Shown here: piece after piece, positions 9,509 to 18,904 of the stretch
Layout of the letters: each line of letters starts with the position of its first letter
How positions within the stretch are numbered: the first letter of the stretch is position 1
From: Halovibrio variabilis
Lineage (GTDB): Bacteria > Pseudomonadota > Gammaproteobacteria > Pseudomonadales > Halomonadaceae
Reading direction: 5' to 3'
DNA: 64,000 nt
Assembly (NCBI RefSeq): GCF_007991175.1
Contig: NZ_BJXV01000001.1
Span: 372,001-436,000 of the forward strand
Program-made: the position numbers and the translations under genes
The notes under the pieces: model-generated
Databases searched by the model: none
What the model saw: the letters and a program-made list of their open reading frames with translations, nothing else
Told to the model about the DNA's origin: nothing

Positions 9509-10672
9509 ATGAGCAATCAGCACGACACGCCGCGGCGGCTACGCCTGGGCATGGTTGGCGGCGGCCAGGGGGCGTTTATCGGCGGGGTGCACCGCATCGC
9601 CGCACGGCTGGACGACCATTATGAACTGGTCGCCGGGGCCTTTGCTTCTGACCCCGAGCGTAGCCGGGCCGCTGGCGCGGAACTGCACGTGGCGGATGAC
9701 CGCGCTTACCCCGACTACCAAACCATGGCTGAAGCGGAGGGCAAGCGCTCGGATGCGATCGACGTGGTCGCCATTGTGACGCCTAACCACATGCACTTCG
9801 ATGTCGCGCGCACCTTTCTGGAAGCGGGTTTTCACGTCATCTGCGACAAGCCGATGACGATCACCCTGGAGGAGGCGCAAGCGCTATCCGACCTGGTGGA
9901 ACGCAGCGGGCTGTTCTTTGGCTTGACCCATAACTACTCCGGCTACTCGCTGGTGCGCCAGGCGCGAGAGATGGTGGCCAACGGCGAGTTGGGTGATTTG
10001 CGCGTGGTGCAAGTGGAGTACCCGCAGGATTGGCTTTCCACCCGCCTGGAAGACAGCGGTGTGAAGCAGGCGGAGTGGCGCACCGACCCCAAACGCAGTG
10101 GCCCGGCGGGCTGTTTAGGTGATATCGGCACCCACGCCTACCACCTGGCGCGCTATGTGACCGGGTTGGAGCTCGAATCGCTCGCCGCCGATATGCACAC
10201 CTTTGTGGAAGGCCGTGCGCTGGATGACAACGTGCATATGCTGCTGCGCTTCAAGGGCGGCGCACGGGGCATGCTGTGGTCGAGCCAGGTCGCGGCCGGT
10301 AATGAAAATGGCCTGCAGCTGCGTGTTTATGGCAGCCAAGGTGGCCTTGAGTGGCGTCAGGAAAATCCCAATCAGCTTGTGCATTCGCCGCTGGGCGAGC
10401 CGCCACGCATCCTGACGCGTAATGGCCCCGGCCTGGGCGATACAGCGCTGGCGGCGGCGCGTATTCCACCGGGGCATCCGGAAGGCTATCTCGAAGCGTT
10501 CGCTCAGCTTTATTGCGATTTCGCGGTGCAGATCCATGCGCATCAAGACGGCACAAGCGCCAATGCGCTTGCCGCGCCAACGCCGGGTGTAGCTGATGGC
10601 GTTGATGGTCTGAGATTTATCACCCGCGCGTTGGCCTCGTCCGCCGCCGGTGGTCAATGGATAGACGTTTAG
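9509..10672 (+). CDS. Gfo/Idh/MocA family NAD(P)-dependent oxidoreductase
   Basis: A 387-residue dehydrogenase. The Rossmann nucleotide-binding motif [14 protein letters not shown] is at about residues 14-27. The family EKP motif appears as [13 protein letters not shown], supplying the catalytic Lys, and the Asp/His pair as [14 protein letters not shown]. It should oxidise a sugar or polyol with NAD(P). GGAG precedes the ATG; the gene directly follows the TIM-barrel isomerase and closes the sugar operon. Substrate candidates include C3 oxidation of a hexose or glycoside; this is inferred from the neighbouring isomerase type only. Confidence 0.88.
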   Translation: MSNQHDTPRRLRLGMVGGGQGAFIGGVHRIAARLDDHYELVAGAFASDPERSRAAGAELHVADDRAYPDYQTMAEAEGKRSDAIDVVAIVTPNHMHFDVARTFLEAGFHVICDKPMTITLEEAQALSDLVERSGLFFGLTHNYSGYSLVRQAREMVANGELGDLRVVQVEYPQDWLSTRLEDSGVKQAEWRTDPKRSGPAGCLGDIGTHAYHLARYVTGLELESLAADMHTFVEGRALDDNVHMLLRFKGGARGMLWSSQVAAGNENGLQLRVYGSQGGLEWRQENPNQLVHSPLGEPPRILTRNGPGLGDTALAAARIPPGHPEGYLEAFAQLYCDFAVQIHAHQDGTSANALAAPTPGVADGVDGLRFITRALASSAAGGQWIDV

Positions 10673-10933
10673 TCGCAGGAATCGACAATCAGCGCGTTAT
10701 GCGAGCATTGAGCAGTGAAGTGGATAGTTACCCGATTAGCTACTACATTACGAATGAACGTATAAAAACGCATAGGTAGCAAATGGGTGGCATTTCACTA
10801 CCATGGTCGTGAGAAAGCCAAAATATCGACTAATGCTACTTGACTGATACAGGATTAGTTACTAGTGTGATTGTTGTACAAGGTAAGTGGTTTGATGTTC
10901 TTACCCGTAAAGCAAAGTCAAATAGGAGATGGC

Positions 10934-11305
10934 ATGATGATGAAGAAGGAATTTTCCAAAAAACTAGGTACTTTAGGCGTATCTTTTGCTCTGATGGCCA
11001 GTCCTTTGGCTTTTGCAGATATGCATGAAGAAGATGAGCCACCTACTGGAACACGTCAACAGAGTGATCAGATTGATCTAGAGGACCAAGAACATGCGGC
11101 TAATCCTGAACCAGGCGAAGGCGTAACGATAGGGCAAGACGAAGAGCCCAATATTGGCACTAGGCAACAAGCTGATTTGGACGATGAAGAAGGTACTGCA
11201 AGCTCTGTTGAAGGCGATGATGATGATACCGCCATTCCTGGTACCGGCGCTGAATCCGAGCCACCGACTGGAACCCGTAGACAGCCTGCTTTAGATGAAG
11301 AGTAA
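10934..11305 (+). CDS. Small acidic exported protein with three GTRxQ repeats
   Basis: I do not recognise the family. The 123-residue product has a clear signal peptide (MMMKKEFSKKLGTLG, then a hydrophobic run ending SPLAFA), so it is exported. The mature part is extremely acidic and contains three copies of a unit: EPPTGTRQQSDQIDLED, EPNIGTRQQADLDDEE and EPPTGTRRQPALDEE. The last copy ends the protein. Asp/Glu-rich spacers separate them. TAGGAGAT precedes three consecutive in-frame ATGs; I took the first. It stands alone, with a strong terminator about 140 bases downstream. The acidity suits a halophile periplasm; repeats suggest a binding or spacer role, which is speculative. Confidence 0.8.
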   Translation: MMMKKEFSKKLGTLGVSFALMASPLAFADMHEEDEPPTGTRQQSDQIDLEDQEHAANPEPGEGVTIGQDEEPNIGTRQQADLDDEEGTASSVEGDDDDTAIPGTGAESEPPTGTRRQPALDEE

Positions 11306-11627
11306 GATGGCATTATAGGTTTTGAGGAGATTTACCAACATATAGTTGGAAACTAAAGAGTCATTCATTGAAAGATTTCAACTGATAATTGTTGGTATGT
11401 TATCCGCCTATAAACGGTTGACTCCTCAAATACCAATGCTAAGCCTCAAATGCCCCGCCCTTGCGGGGCATTTCTCGTAGGGAGTCATGAACTGCCTATT
11501 CAAGCGCCGTCTATTCAAGGACCGAGCACGTAAGCGTTGACCGGCAAGCATGTATTGGGTTCATAATTGATGCCAAATGCGGTATTAACTTATTGACTGA
11601 AGCAGGATTAGCGCAGGAAATAAGGAC
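11306..11627. other. Intergenic stretch without a gene
   Basis: The 322 bases between the acidic-repeat protein gene and the acyltransferase-like gene hold a clear terminator at 11448-11475 and no convincing open frame. The part after the terminator presumably carries the promoter of the next gene, but no strong consensus is evident. Confidence 0.6.
11448..11475 (+). terminator. Rho-independent terminator
   Basis: AAATGCCCCGC-CCTT-GCGGGGCATTT forms an 11-bp perfect stem with a 4-base loop followed by TCTC. It ends the transcript of the acidic-repeat protein gene. Confidence 0.85.
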
Positions 11628-12752
11628 ATGCCAATGGCGATTGCCTGGAAAGAAACACCCCAACTCCCCAAGGCCGAAGGCCGCATAGACGCCATTGATT
11701 TGGCCCGTGGCATCGCCATTGGATTAATGATCGTGAGTCATTCGGTCAGCGGATTAGTGGGTATTCGTAATGTGCCCGACTGGGGCATGGTGCCGATCCA
11801 TTTTCTGACTAAATTCTCGTCATCGCTATTTATCGTGGTCTTTGGGATCGCTTTAGCCGTCGCGTTTCTCTCCCATACCCAAAGCGGTGACTGGCCTAAG
11901 CGGCGCTTAAAGCTGTGGCTACGTGCGGTAGAAGTATGGTTTTGGTACAAGGCGCTGTTGATTGTTGAAATGCTGCCCTTCAATACGCCGAGTGAAATTG
12001 TCGATGCGCTGCTCTATGGCCGCTTTGGTATCTGGGTGGAAATCCTGGGCTTTTACGCCATCGCGCTATTATGGGTGCCGCTGATGCTGCCGCTTTGGGC
12101 GCGGGCGCCACTGTGGAGCCGCCTAGCCACCATCGGCGTATTAACCGCGCTGACCATTTGGCTGCAAAGCCTGACGTTTGGCGGTAACGATATTCTGAAA
12201 GCGCTGCTGGTCGATCATGAAGACCACTACACCTGGGGGCAGGTTAGCCGCGCGCCGTTGATCCTGGTGGGGCTGCTCATCGGTGAAGCACTGTTGCGCT
12301 GCTACTTTGAGCCCGCCATGCGGCGACGCTTAGTGCTCACTCTGCTGGGGTTGGGTGCGCTGATGGTCGGCGGGTTTTATGCCCTGGCGCTGGCTAGCGG
12401 TGATGTGTACGCGGCGATGCGGGCAGTGGCCAACAACGTAGGCAAACACCCGCCAGGGCTGGAATTTATGCTGTTTAGCCTGGGCGGCGCGCTGGTGTTA
12501 TTAGCCCTGGCGCTGGCGGGCGGCGCCAAGGCCGCCAAGGCCGCCAAGGTACTTTTGCCGCTAACCATTGTCGGTTCTGATGCCCTCAAAGCGTTTATTT
12601 TCCACATTGTGATGATCTTTTTGGTGCTGCGCTTTTTGTGGGAAGGCGAAGGCGTGTACAGCTATCCACAGGCGCTTGGCGTTGGCGGCCTGTTGATACT
12701 TGGCGCTGCGGCATGGATTTGGGTGATCCGGTGGATGAACGCTCACCGCTAA
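11628..12752 (+). CDS. Acyltransferase-like multi-spanning membrane protein
   Basis: A 374-residue integral membrane protein with about ten hydrophobic segments. The start RIDAIDLARGIAIGLMIVSHS resembles the first helix of acyltransferase-3/heparan-N-acetyltransferase-like proteins (DUF1624 and relatives), which move acyl groups onto extracytoplasmic sugars. No catalytic residue can be confirmed by eye. Starts at 11628 and 11634 (both ATG) are possible; AAGGA at 11622-11626 is better spaced for the second. A run of AK repeats near residue 303 (GAKAAKAAKVL) is encoded by short tandem repeats. A beta-lactamase-fold hydrolase gene follows 21 bases later, so the two may act together on the envelope. 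Confidence 0.65.
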   Translation: MPMAIAWKETPQLPKAEGRIDAIDLARGIAIGLMIVSHSVSGLVGIRNVPDWGMVPIHFLTKFSSSLFIVVFGIALAVAFLSHTQSGDWPKRRLKLWLRAVEVWFWYKALLIVEMLPFNTPSEIVDALLYGRFGIWVEILGFYAIALLWVPLMLPLWARAPLWSRLATIGVLTALTIWLQSLTFGGNDILKALLVDHEDHYTWGQVSRAPLILVGLLIGEALLRCYFEPAMRRRLVLTLLGLGALMVGGFYALALASGDVYAAMRAVANNVGKHPPGLEFMLFSLGGALVLLALALAGGAKAAKAAKVLLPLTIVGSDALKAFIFHIVMIFLVLRFLWEGEGVYSYPQALGVGGLLILGAAAWIWVIRWMNAHR

Positions 12753-12773
12753 CGTCAATATTGGAGTTCTTCT

Positions 12774-13952
12774 TTGCGACACTGGATTCAACGCAGCCTA
12801 GTCATCGTGGCAATACTGATAGCGCTACCCATTCATGCGCAGGGGGACGATACAAATGGGTACGATACGCATCGGTATGACACAAACTGGTACTTTGAGG
12901 TGGATAAACAGAGCCCCTGGCAAGGCGACTTAACCGCTCGCTTACAGGCTATCGAAGAGGTTTTTGGCGGTGAGCTGGGCGTTTATGTACAAAACCTCGC
13001 CAGTGGCGAAGCCTACTCCTGGCGGGCGGGTGACCCTTGGTACCTGGCATCGCTAATTAAAATACCGGTGGCGGCGCAGGTACTCGCCGAGCGCCAAGCA
13101 GGCACGCTTTCCCTGGATGAACGCTTGACGCTGACGCGCAGTGACTATGTGGATGGCGCCGGGCCCACCAACTGGCACGACCCCGGCACGCCGATTTCCA
13201 TCGGTTACCTGCTGGAGCACATGATCACCGTCAGCGATAACACCGCTACCGATATGCTGATTGATCGCGTGGGGCTTGAGGCCGTCAATGAACGTGCCGG
13301 TCGCATGGTCGCGGCAAGCGGTGGCAATCCCGCTGAGATTGGGCCTATCTCCAAGCTGGTGGGCGTGCGCCAAGGCGTTTACGGCGAGCTGCACCCTGAT
13401 GCCCGCAAACTGGGCGGAATGGATTTTATTGCCCTGCGCCAGCATAGCGTTAATCAACGCGCCCAGGCATTGGCCCGCACGCTGGGCGTCAGCACGGCGT
13501 CTTTCACGCAGCCCGATTACGACCACGCCTTTGACGCTTATGAAGCCACCGGCGAGAACGTGGGTGCTCTTAGCGCCTATGGTGATCTTTTGGCCAGCCT
13601 GCATGATGGTCGAGAAAGCGTTCAACAAGGGCATGGCGGTATGGACGATTTAGATGCCCTGCAGCGCGAACGGTTGTTAGCGATGATGCAGCGAACCCGT
13701 TCCGGTCAACAGCGTCTTAAGGCGGGCTTGGGTGACGGCATAAGCTTCGCGCATAAAACCGGCACGCAGCAACGGCGCAGCTGTGATGCAGGCATTGCCC
13801 AACGTGAGCCAGCCAGTGCGGATAATGCCAGCGCGGGGCCATGGGTGATTGTTGCCTGCGCCCGTGGGCCGGCGGCAGTCAGTGCCCACGAACGCGCGCT
13901 AGCCGGTGTGGGTGACGCCATACGCCGCAGTGGTGCTATGGGCCCGCCGTGA
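12774..13952 (+). CDS. Class A beta-lactamase-like serine hydrolase
   Basis: A 392-residue exported protein of the serine beta-lactamase/transpeptidase superfamily. A signal peptide (VIVAILIALPIHAQG) is followed by the active-site SLIK (SxxK), SDN in TVSDNTATDM, and KTG in FAHKTGTQQ. The class A omega-loop ExxLN motif is not evident, so true beta-lactamase activity is doubtful and an envelope peptidase or esterase role is possible. The start is TTG with GGAG seven bases upstream. A 15-base unit repeated three times after the signal peptide encodes DTNGY-DTHRY-DTNWY. It probably forms an operon with the membrane protein upstream. Confidence 0.8.
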   Translation: MRHWIQRSLVIVAILIALPIHAQGDDTNGYDTHRYDTNWYFEVDKQSPWQGDLTARLQAIEEVFGGELGVYVQNLASGEAYSWRAGDPWYLASLIKIPVAAQVLAERQAGTLSLDERLTLTRSDYVDGAGPTNWHDPGTPISIGYLLEHMITVSDNTATDMLIDRVGLEAVNERAGRMVAASGGNPAEIGPISKLVGVRQGVYGELHPDARKLGGMDFIALRQHSVNQRAQALARTLGVSTASFTQPDYDHAFDAYEATGENVGALSAYGDLLASLHDGRESVQQGHGGMDDLDALQRERLLAMMQRTRSGQQRLKAGLGDGISFAHKTGTQQRRSCDAGIAQREPASADNASAGPWVIVACARGPAAVSAHERALAGVGDAIRRSGAMGPP

Positions 13953-14037
13953 TAAACTACGGCCCCTTTTGGGTATAAATTCCCAACGGACCATAACCCC
14001 CAAACGATCAACCCCCAAAAAATCTCAGGAGCAACGT

Positions 14038-14316
14038 ATGACACAAGCCAGCGCCCGCCACATTTTGGTCAGCAGTGAAGAGCAGTGCCTAGCACTCAAA
14101 GACGAAATCCAAAACGGCCGCGACTTTGCCGAAGTAGCCAAAGAACACTCCAGCTGCCCTTCTAGCCGTCAAGGTGGCGATCTGGGTAGTTTTGGCCCCG
14201 GTCAGATGGTGCCCGAATTCGATAAAGTCGTTTTCAACGACGAAGTAGGCCAAGTACACGGTCCGGTAAAAACCCAGTTTGGCTACCATCTGTTGGAAGT
14301 CACCAGCCGCAGTTAA
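14038..14316 (+). CDS. ppiC: Parvulin-type peptidyl-prolyl cis-trans isomerase
   Basis: A 92-residue stand-alone parvulin domain, as in E. coli PpiC. Characteristic motifs are ARHILV at residues 5-10, GRDFAEVAKEHSSCPS, GGDLGSFGPGQMVPEFDKVVF and a terminal GYHLLEV. There is no signal peptide, so it acts in the cytoplasm on proline bonds of folding proteins. CAGGAG lies seven bases before the ATG. It has its own short transcription unit between the beta-lactamase-like gene and an ABC exporter. Confidence 0.95.
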   Translation: MTQASARHILVSSEEQCLALKDEIQNGRDFAEVAKEHSSCPSSRQGGDLGSFGPGQMVPEFDKVVFNDEVGQVHGPVKTQFGYHLLEVTSRS

Positions 14317-14378
14317 TTTCGCCTCGAAGCGCCGCGGCCATGGTGTTGCCACTATAGTCGCGGCGTGAGGAGTACGCC

Positions 14379-15320
14379 TTGAACGACCCCATTATTAGCA
14401 TTAACGGTCTGAATAAAACCTACCAAGGTGGCTTTCAGGCGTTAACCCGGGTGGATTTAACCATTCAGCGCGGTGAAATATTTGCCCTGTTAGGCCCCAA
14501 CGGGGCGGGTAAAACCACCCTGATCAGCGTGGTGTGCGGTTTGGTTAACCCGACCGAAGGCCATGTGCTGGTCGACGGCTTTGATAACGTCCGCAACTAC
14601 CGCCAAGCGCGTGAACGTATTGGTTTGGTGCCGCAAGAGCTCACCAACGAAGCGTTTGAAACCGTCTGGAACACGGTCAGTTTTAGCCGTGGCCTGTTTG
14701 GCAAAGCGCCTAACCCCTCGCATATCGAAAAAGTGCTCAAATCGCTGGCGCTGTGGGATAAGCGCAACAATCGGCTGATAACGCTTTCGGGCGGTATGAA
14801 GCGCCGCGTGCTGATTGCCAAAGCGCTCTCCCATGAGCCACGCATTTTGTTTTTGGATGAACCCACCGCCGGGGTCGACGTTGAGCTACGCCGCGAAATG
14901 TGGGAAGTGGTGCGCCAACTGCGCGACAACGGCGTGACCATTATCCTCACCACGCATTACATCGAAGAAGCCGAAGAAATGGCCGACCGTATCGGGGTCA
15001 TTAATCGCGGTGAGCTGGTGCTAGTGGAGGAGAAAGCCGCCTTGATGAGCAAGTTGGGCAGCAAGCAGCTAACGCTCAATCTGCACAGCCCACTAACCGA
15101 GCTGCCCGCTAGCCTGCAACGTTTTGAGCTAAGCTTGGCCGCGGAAGGGTATGAATTGATATATACCTACGACGGCAGCAAGGAAGAAGAGGGGTACGGC
15201 ATTTCAGAGCTGTTAACCACGCTAGAGCGTGAAGGCATTACCTTCAAAGATCTGCACACTCGGCAAAGCTCGCTGGAGGATATCTTCGTCGACCTGGTGA
15301 ACCCCAAGGAGTATCCATGA
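14379..15320 (+). CDS. ABC-2 type transporter ATP-binding protein (YadG-like)
   Basis: A 313-residue ABC ATPase: Walker [10 protein letters not shown] (about residues 37-45), signature LSGGMKRRV, Walker [13 protein letters not shown] and H-loop [11 protein letters not shown]. Length and a C-terminal extension of about 90 residues match the YadG/CcmA-type exporters. The start is TTG behind GAGGAG; no ATG fits. Its last codons overlap the permease start (ATGA overlap at 15317), so the pair is translationally coupled. The exported substrate is unknown. Confidence 0.92.
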   Translation: MNDPIISINGLNKTYQGGFQALTRVDLTIQRGEIFALLGPNGAGKTTLISVVCGLVNPTEGHVLVDGFDNVRNYRQARERIGLVPQELTNEAFETVWNTVSFSRGLFGKAPNPSHIEKVLKSLALWDKRNNRLITLSGGMKRRVLIAKALSHEPRILFLDEPTAGVDVELRREMWEVVRQLRDNGVTIILTTHYIEEAEEMADRIGVINRGELVLVEEKAALMSKLGSKQLTLNLHSPLTELPASLQRFELSLAAEGYELIYTYDGSKEEEGYGISELLTTLEREGITFKDLHTRQSSLEDIFVDLVNPKEYP

Positions 15321-16078
15321 ACCTCTACCCCATTCGCGCCATCTATATGGCGGAAATGGCCCGCACGCGCCGCACTTTGCTGCAAAGTGTCGTCTCGCCG
15401 GTGATCTCCACATCGCTCTACTTTGTGGTATTTGGCGCCGCGATTGGCTCACGCATCAGTGAGGTTAACGGGGTCAGCTACGGCGCTTTTATCGTGCCCG
15501 GCTTGATCATGCTGATGCTGCTGAACCAGAGTGTCTCCAACGCTTCCTTTGCCATTTTCTTTCCCAAATTTTCGGGCAGCATTTATGAGTTACTTTCCGC
15601 ACCTATCTCCCATTTAGAAATCGTTTTGGGCTACGTAGGTGCATCGGCCTCCAAGTCGATTCTGCTCGGGCTGATTATTCTGGCCACCTCGAACTTATTC
15701 GTACCGCTGGAGGTTGCCCATCCGTTTTGGATGCTGACGTTCTTGGTGCTGACCGCGTTCACCTTTAGCCTGCTCGGTTTTATCATCGGCATTTGGGCCG
15801 ATGGCTTTGACCGGCTGCAGCTAGTGCCCCTATTAGTGATCACGCCGCTAACGTTTTTGGGCGGCAGCTTCTACTCTATTGATATGCTTCCGCCGTTTTG
15901 GCAAATCGTTACTTTAGCCAACCCTGTGGTGTACTTGGTCAGCGGCTTTCGCTGGAGTTTTTACGGCGTCAGCGATGTCAGCCTCGCGGCGAGCGTGGGC
16001 ATGATTATACTCTTCCTGGCTGTGTGCCTTGCCACCATTAGCTGGATTTTCCGCACCGGCTATCGCCTTAAACCCTGA
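15317..16078 (+). CDS. ABC-2 type transporter permease (YadH-like)
   Basis: A 253-residue permease with six hydrophobic segments, a usual size for the family. The stretch [20 protein letters not shown] and the C-terminal [15 protein letters not shown] match the ABC-2 permease pattern seen in YadH. It overlaps the ATPase gene by four bases. Together they should export a lipid, polysaccharide or small hydrophobic compound across the inner membrane; nothing in the sequence fixes the substrate. Confidence 0.92.
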   Translation: MNLYPIRAIYMAEMARTRRTLLQSVVSPVISTSLYFVVFGAAIGSRISEVNGVSYGAFIVPGLIMLMLLNQSVSNASFAIFFPKFSGSIYELLSAPISHLEIVLGYVGASASKSILLGLIILATSNLFVPLEVAHPFWMLTFLVLTAFTFSLLGFIIGIWADGFDRLQLVPLLVITPLTFLGGSFYSIDMLPPFWQIVTLANPVVYLVSGFRWSFYGVSDVSLAASVGMIILFLAVCLATISWIFRTGYRLKP

Positions 16079-16112
16079 TTCATTTATATACCCTGGACGC
16101 TAGTAAACCCCT

Positions 16113-17120
16113 ATGCCGCTACTGCAAAGCATTGTGCACCGCCTCGACCCAACGCTTGACGGTGAGCGCTTAACCCTTACCGCCGCGCCCCATACCCCAG
16201 AGCCCGGCGATGACCCGGTGATGGCAAGTTTGGTGGGCGCGTTGAACGACACCTATAACACCAAGCCCAAAGGCTGGGGGCGCTTTGCCGAAGAGGGCGA
16301 ACAGGCCGGGCCGCTGGTCATGTGGCTGCGTGACTACCTCGCCGGTGAACAGAGCTTTGCCGAGCTGTCTGTTGCGCTAGCCGAGCGGCTCGTTAAGCAA
16401 CTTCAAGAGCAGCTGTCAGTAAGTGGTTACTTAGTGATCAGTCACCAGCGCCAGGGCGATACTGAAACCCTGCTGATGGCGTTAGTACACCAGCGGGAAG
16501 GTATTGGCATTGACGCGGAACACCAGGCAGTGCCCGCTGCGCAGCTCAATACCCGCCAGCTGACCCTGGCCGCGCGTATCAACCTTACCCAATGGCAGAG
16601 CGATGCGCCCAGCGCTCAGTACGTGTCGTTCCTAAAAGATCGCGGTGGTAAAAAGCTCGCTGAAGGGCTGGTCGCGCTGCTGGGCATGGAAGAGGGCGTC
16701 GATGCCCCGGCCGAAACCCGCACGCTGCTCAAGGCGTTTAGCGACTACGTCGAGAAAGAGGATTTCGATGACGAGGTCAGCCGCGAAAAGACCGACACGC
16801 TGGTCGATTACGCCAACGAACAGCTGCGCCGGGGCGAGCCGATGACGCTAGACGAGCTTTCCGGGCTGGTCAATGAACAGCAGCCCAAGGCGTTTTACGA
16901 GCATATCCGTAACGCCGATTACGGACTCTCGCCGGAGATCCCGCCCGATAAGCGCACCTTAAGCCAGTTCCGCCGCTTTACCGGGCGCGCCGGTGGCGTC
17001 TCAATCAGTTTTGACTCCCACCTGCTAGGCTCAAGCATTGAGTACGACGCCGCCCAGGACCGCTTGATTATCAAGCAAGTCCCCAAGCAGTTAAGAGAGC
17101 AGCTCACCAAGCAGGATTGA
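16113..17120 (+). CDS. yejK: Nucleoid-associated protein YejK/NdpA
   Basis: A 335-residue protein matching the NdpA/YejK family in length (E. coli YejK is 335) and in motifs such as VGALNDTYNTKPKGWGRFAE near the N-terminus and the C-terminal RRFTGRAGGVSISFDSHLLG. It binds nucleoid DNA; its detailed role is poorly known in the family. It starts with ATG in an open context and is followed by a TerB-like gene. Confidence 0.93.
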   Translation: MPLLQSIVHRLDPTLDGERLTLTAAPHTPEPGDDPVMASLVGALNDTYNTKPKGWGRFAEEGEQAGPLVMWLRDYLAGEQSFAELSVALAERLVKQLQEQLSVSGYLVISHQRQGDTETLLMALVHQREGIGIDAEHQAVPAAQLNTRQLTLAARINLTQWQSDAPSAQYVSFLKDRGGKKLAEGLVALLGMEEGVDAPAETRTLLKAFSDYVEKEDFDDEVSREKTDTLVDYANEQLRRGEPMTLDELSGLVNEQQPKAFYEHIRNADYGLSPEIPPDKRTLSQFRRFTGRAGGVSISFDSHLLGSSIEYDAAQDRLIIKQVPKQLREQLTKQD

Positions 17121-17173
17121 GTGAAGAACGAAAAGGACGAAGCTGGAATCTGACTCTACCCAGGAGAAACCGT

Positions 17174-17638
17174 ATGCTGAACGCCATTAGTGATTTTTTT
17201 CAGCGCACCCTGGCGCAGCCAGAGCAGCGTGAAAACCAAACGCTGACCCTGGAGCTTGCCACTGCCGCGCTGCTGTGTGAAATCGTCCGCGCCGACTACG
17301 ACACCACCGATGAAGAGCTTGCCACGCTGCGCAGCATGCTGATTGAGCGCTACCGGTTAAGCGAGAGCGATGTGGAAGAGCTGATGGCGCTGGCCCAGGC
17401 AGAAGTGGATGACGCCGTCGATCACTACCAGTTTGTTAGCCTAATCAAAGACCATTATGGCTATGAGCAGCGCTGTGAGCTGGTCGCATTAATGTGGCAA
17501 CTGGCCTGGGTCGACGGTAATGTCGACCCCTTGGAAGAGCACCGGATTCGGCGTTTGGCGGACCTGCTGCATGTCAGCCACAGCGACTTTATCCGCACTA
17601 AGCTACAGGTTGAAGAGCGCCGTAACGACAATGTATAA
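17174..17638 (+). CDS. TerB-like (tellurite resistance/DjlA N-terminal) domain protein
   Basis: A 154-residue cytoplasmic protein. The helical pattern, with AALLCEIVRADYDTTDEELATLR and LVALMWQLAWVDGNVDPLEEHRIRRLADLLHV, has the two acidic clusters typical of TerB domains, which may bind metal. The ATG at 17174 has AGGAG seven bases upstream and is preferred to an upstream in-frame TTG. The stop overlaps the next start by eight bases. No tellurite genes lie nearby, so a general stress role is as likely. Confidence 0.85.
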   Translation: MLNAISDFFQRTLAQPEQRENQTLTLELATAALLCEIVRADYDTTDEELATLRSMLIERYRLSESDVEELMALAQAEVDDAVDHYQFVSLIKDHYGYEQRCELVALMWQLAWVDGNVDPLEEHRIRRLADLLHVSHSDFIRTKLQVEERRNDNV

Positions 17639-18224
17639 CCGCAACGAAGACACCAATTTAATGGAGTTAATTGACTCACTGGAGCGCATGGAAAAGGACG
17701 CTTCACGGGTCAGCGTTGATAATGTCGTTCGGGCGGTAGGCAGGCGTTCGTTTGGGCCGCTGTTGCTGGTGGCGGGGCTGATTACCCTTACCCCGATTAT
17801 CGGCGATATACCCGGTATGCCGACGCTGATGGCCGCGCTGGTGGTGCTTGTCTCAGTACAGCTGCTGTTGGGGCGCGAAGCCTTTTGGCTACCTAACTGG
17901 CTGCTGAAGCGCTCCATTTCTCAGCAAAAGTTTGATAAAGGCATTCAGTTAACGAAAAAGCCTGCGCGCTGGATAGATGGGCTGTTGCGGGTACGCTTGC
18001 CGTGGCTGACCGGTTATATCGGTATCCGGGTAACGGCTGTCGTTTGCCTGCTGATCGCCTTCGCCATGCCGCCGATGGAGTTTATTCCCTTTTCAGCCAA
18101 TGGCGCAGGTTTGGCGCTCTCCCTGCTGGGCTTAGGCCTGGTCGCTCGCGATGGGGTAGTCTTACTGCTGGGGTTTGCGCTATTTGCTGCCACCTGCGCG
18201 TTAATTGTGATGAACCTGCTTTAA
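17631..18224 (+). CDS. ExoD-like exopolysaccharide synthesis membrane protein
   Basis: A 197-residue membrane protein with the ExoD family layout: a charged N-terminus of about 40 residues, then ITLTPIIGDIPGMPTLMAALVVLVSVQLLLGREAFWLPNWL split across two helices, and two further C-terminal helices. ExoD was linked to exopolysaccharide production and alkali tolerance in rhizobia; its chemistry is unknown. The ATG at 17631 overlaps the TerB gene by eight bases; a second ATG at 17661 (10 residues later) is possible. Confidence 0.85.
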   Translation: MYNRNEDTNLMELIDSLERMEKDASRVSVDNVVRAVGRRSFGPLLLVAGLITLTPIIGDIPGMPTLMAALVVLVSVQLLLGREAFWLPNWLLKRSISQQKFDKGIQLTKKPARWIDGLLRVRLPWLTGYIGIRVTAVVCLLIAFAMPPMEFIPFSANGAGLALSLLGLGLVARDGVVLLLGFALFAATCALIVMNLL

Positions 18225-18238
18225 CAAGGAACTCTGCC

Positions 18239-18799
18239 ATGACCGATGCTTCACCACCCACGGTGCCTAAACCGCCTGAAAACCAGGGCCGCTGGGAGCG
18301 GCGTATTGAAACGGCGCTGTGGAATTCGCGCTTTTTGGTCATGCTCGCGGTCGTGCCTAGCCTGCTGGGGTCATTGATGCTGTTCATCGTCGGCACCGTG
18401 GATATTTTAAGCGTCGTCGTTGAGGTCATCCGCTACTACTTATTCGGTAGTAGCCAAAACATTCATGACAGCTTGGTACCTGATATTATTATCGCGGTAG
18501 ATATCTACCTGATTGCTATCGTGTTGCTGATTTTTGGCTTAGGCGTCTACCGGCTGTTTGTCTCCCACATTGACCAAGCCGAAGTGAGTAACCTGCGCCA
18601 CCCCTTTAATGTCGTCTCGCTGGATCAGCTAAAAGACAAAATCGCCCGCGTAGTGATTCTGGCGGTGATTATTGAGTTTTTCCGCGCCGTGGTGGATATC
18701 CGCTTTGCGACCCCGCTGGACGCCATCTATTTAGCGCTTTCGGTGTTAGCGCTAGCAGCCGCGCTCTACTTGATGAGCCTTGGCCACAAAGGCGAGTAA
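18239..18799 (+). CDS. YqhA family (UPF0114) membrane protein
   Basis: A 186-residue protein with four hydrophobic segments. The central DIIIAVDIYLIAIVLLIFGLG part and the pattern HPFNVVSLDQLKDKIARVV are typical of YqhA/UPF0114 proteins. AAGGA lies eight bases before the ATG. It is 14 bases after the ExoD-like gene, so TerB, ExoD and YqhA probably form an operon. The function of the family is not established. Confidence 0.88.
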   Translation: MTDASPPTVPKPPENQGRWERRIETALWNSRFLVMLAVVPSLLGSLMLFIVGTVDILSVVVEVIRYYLFGSSQNIHDSLVPDIIIAVDIYLIAIVLLIFGLGVYRLFVSHIDQAEVSNLRHPFNVVSLDQLKDKIARVVILAVIIEFFRAVVDIRFATPLDAIYLALSVLALAAALYLMSLGHKGE

Positions 18800-18904
18800 G
18801 CGGGTTTGAAATGCTAAAACCTGGGGAGGCACCCGCCTGCAATTAGCTGATGTTATGGATTTTGTAGCGCGGCGTAAGCGTCAGCGCACCCGCGACTGGC
18901 TGTG

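Noticed and set aside
8591-9523. 310-codon antisense frame opposite the TIM-barrel isomerase
   Set aside because: The sense protein has recognisable metal-site motifs, and the antisense frame has none and lacks a start context.
12774-13952. Antibiotic-resistance beta-lactamase
   Set aside because: The catalytic SxxK, SDN and KTG are present, but the class A deacylation motif is not evident and the neighbours point to envelope metabolism, so I do not claim resistance.
15317-16078. Possible link of the YadGH-like exporter to export of the sialic acid glycan
   Set aside because: It lies more than 15 kb from the neu genes with ordinary chromosomal composition, and nothing connects the two.
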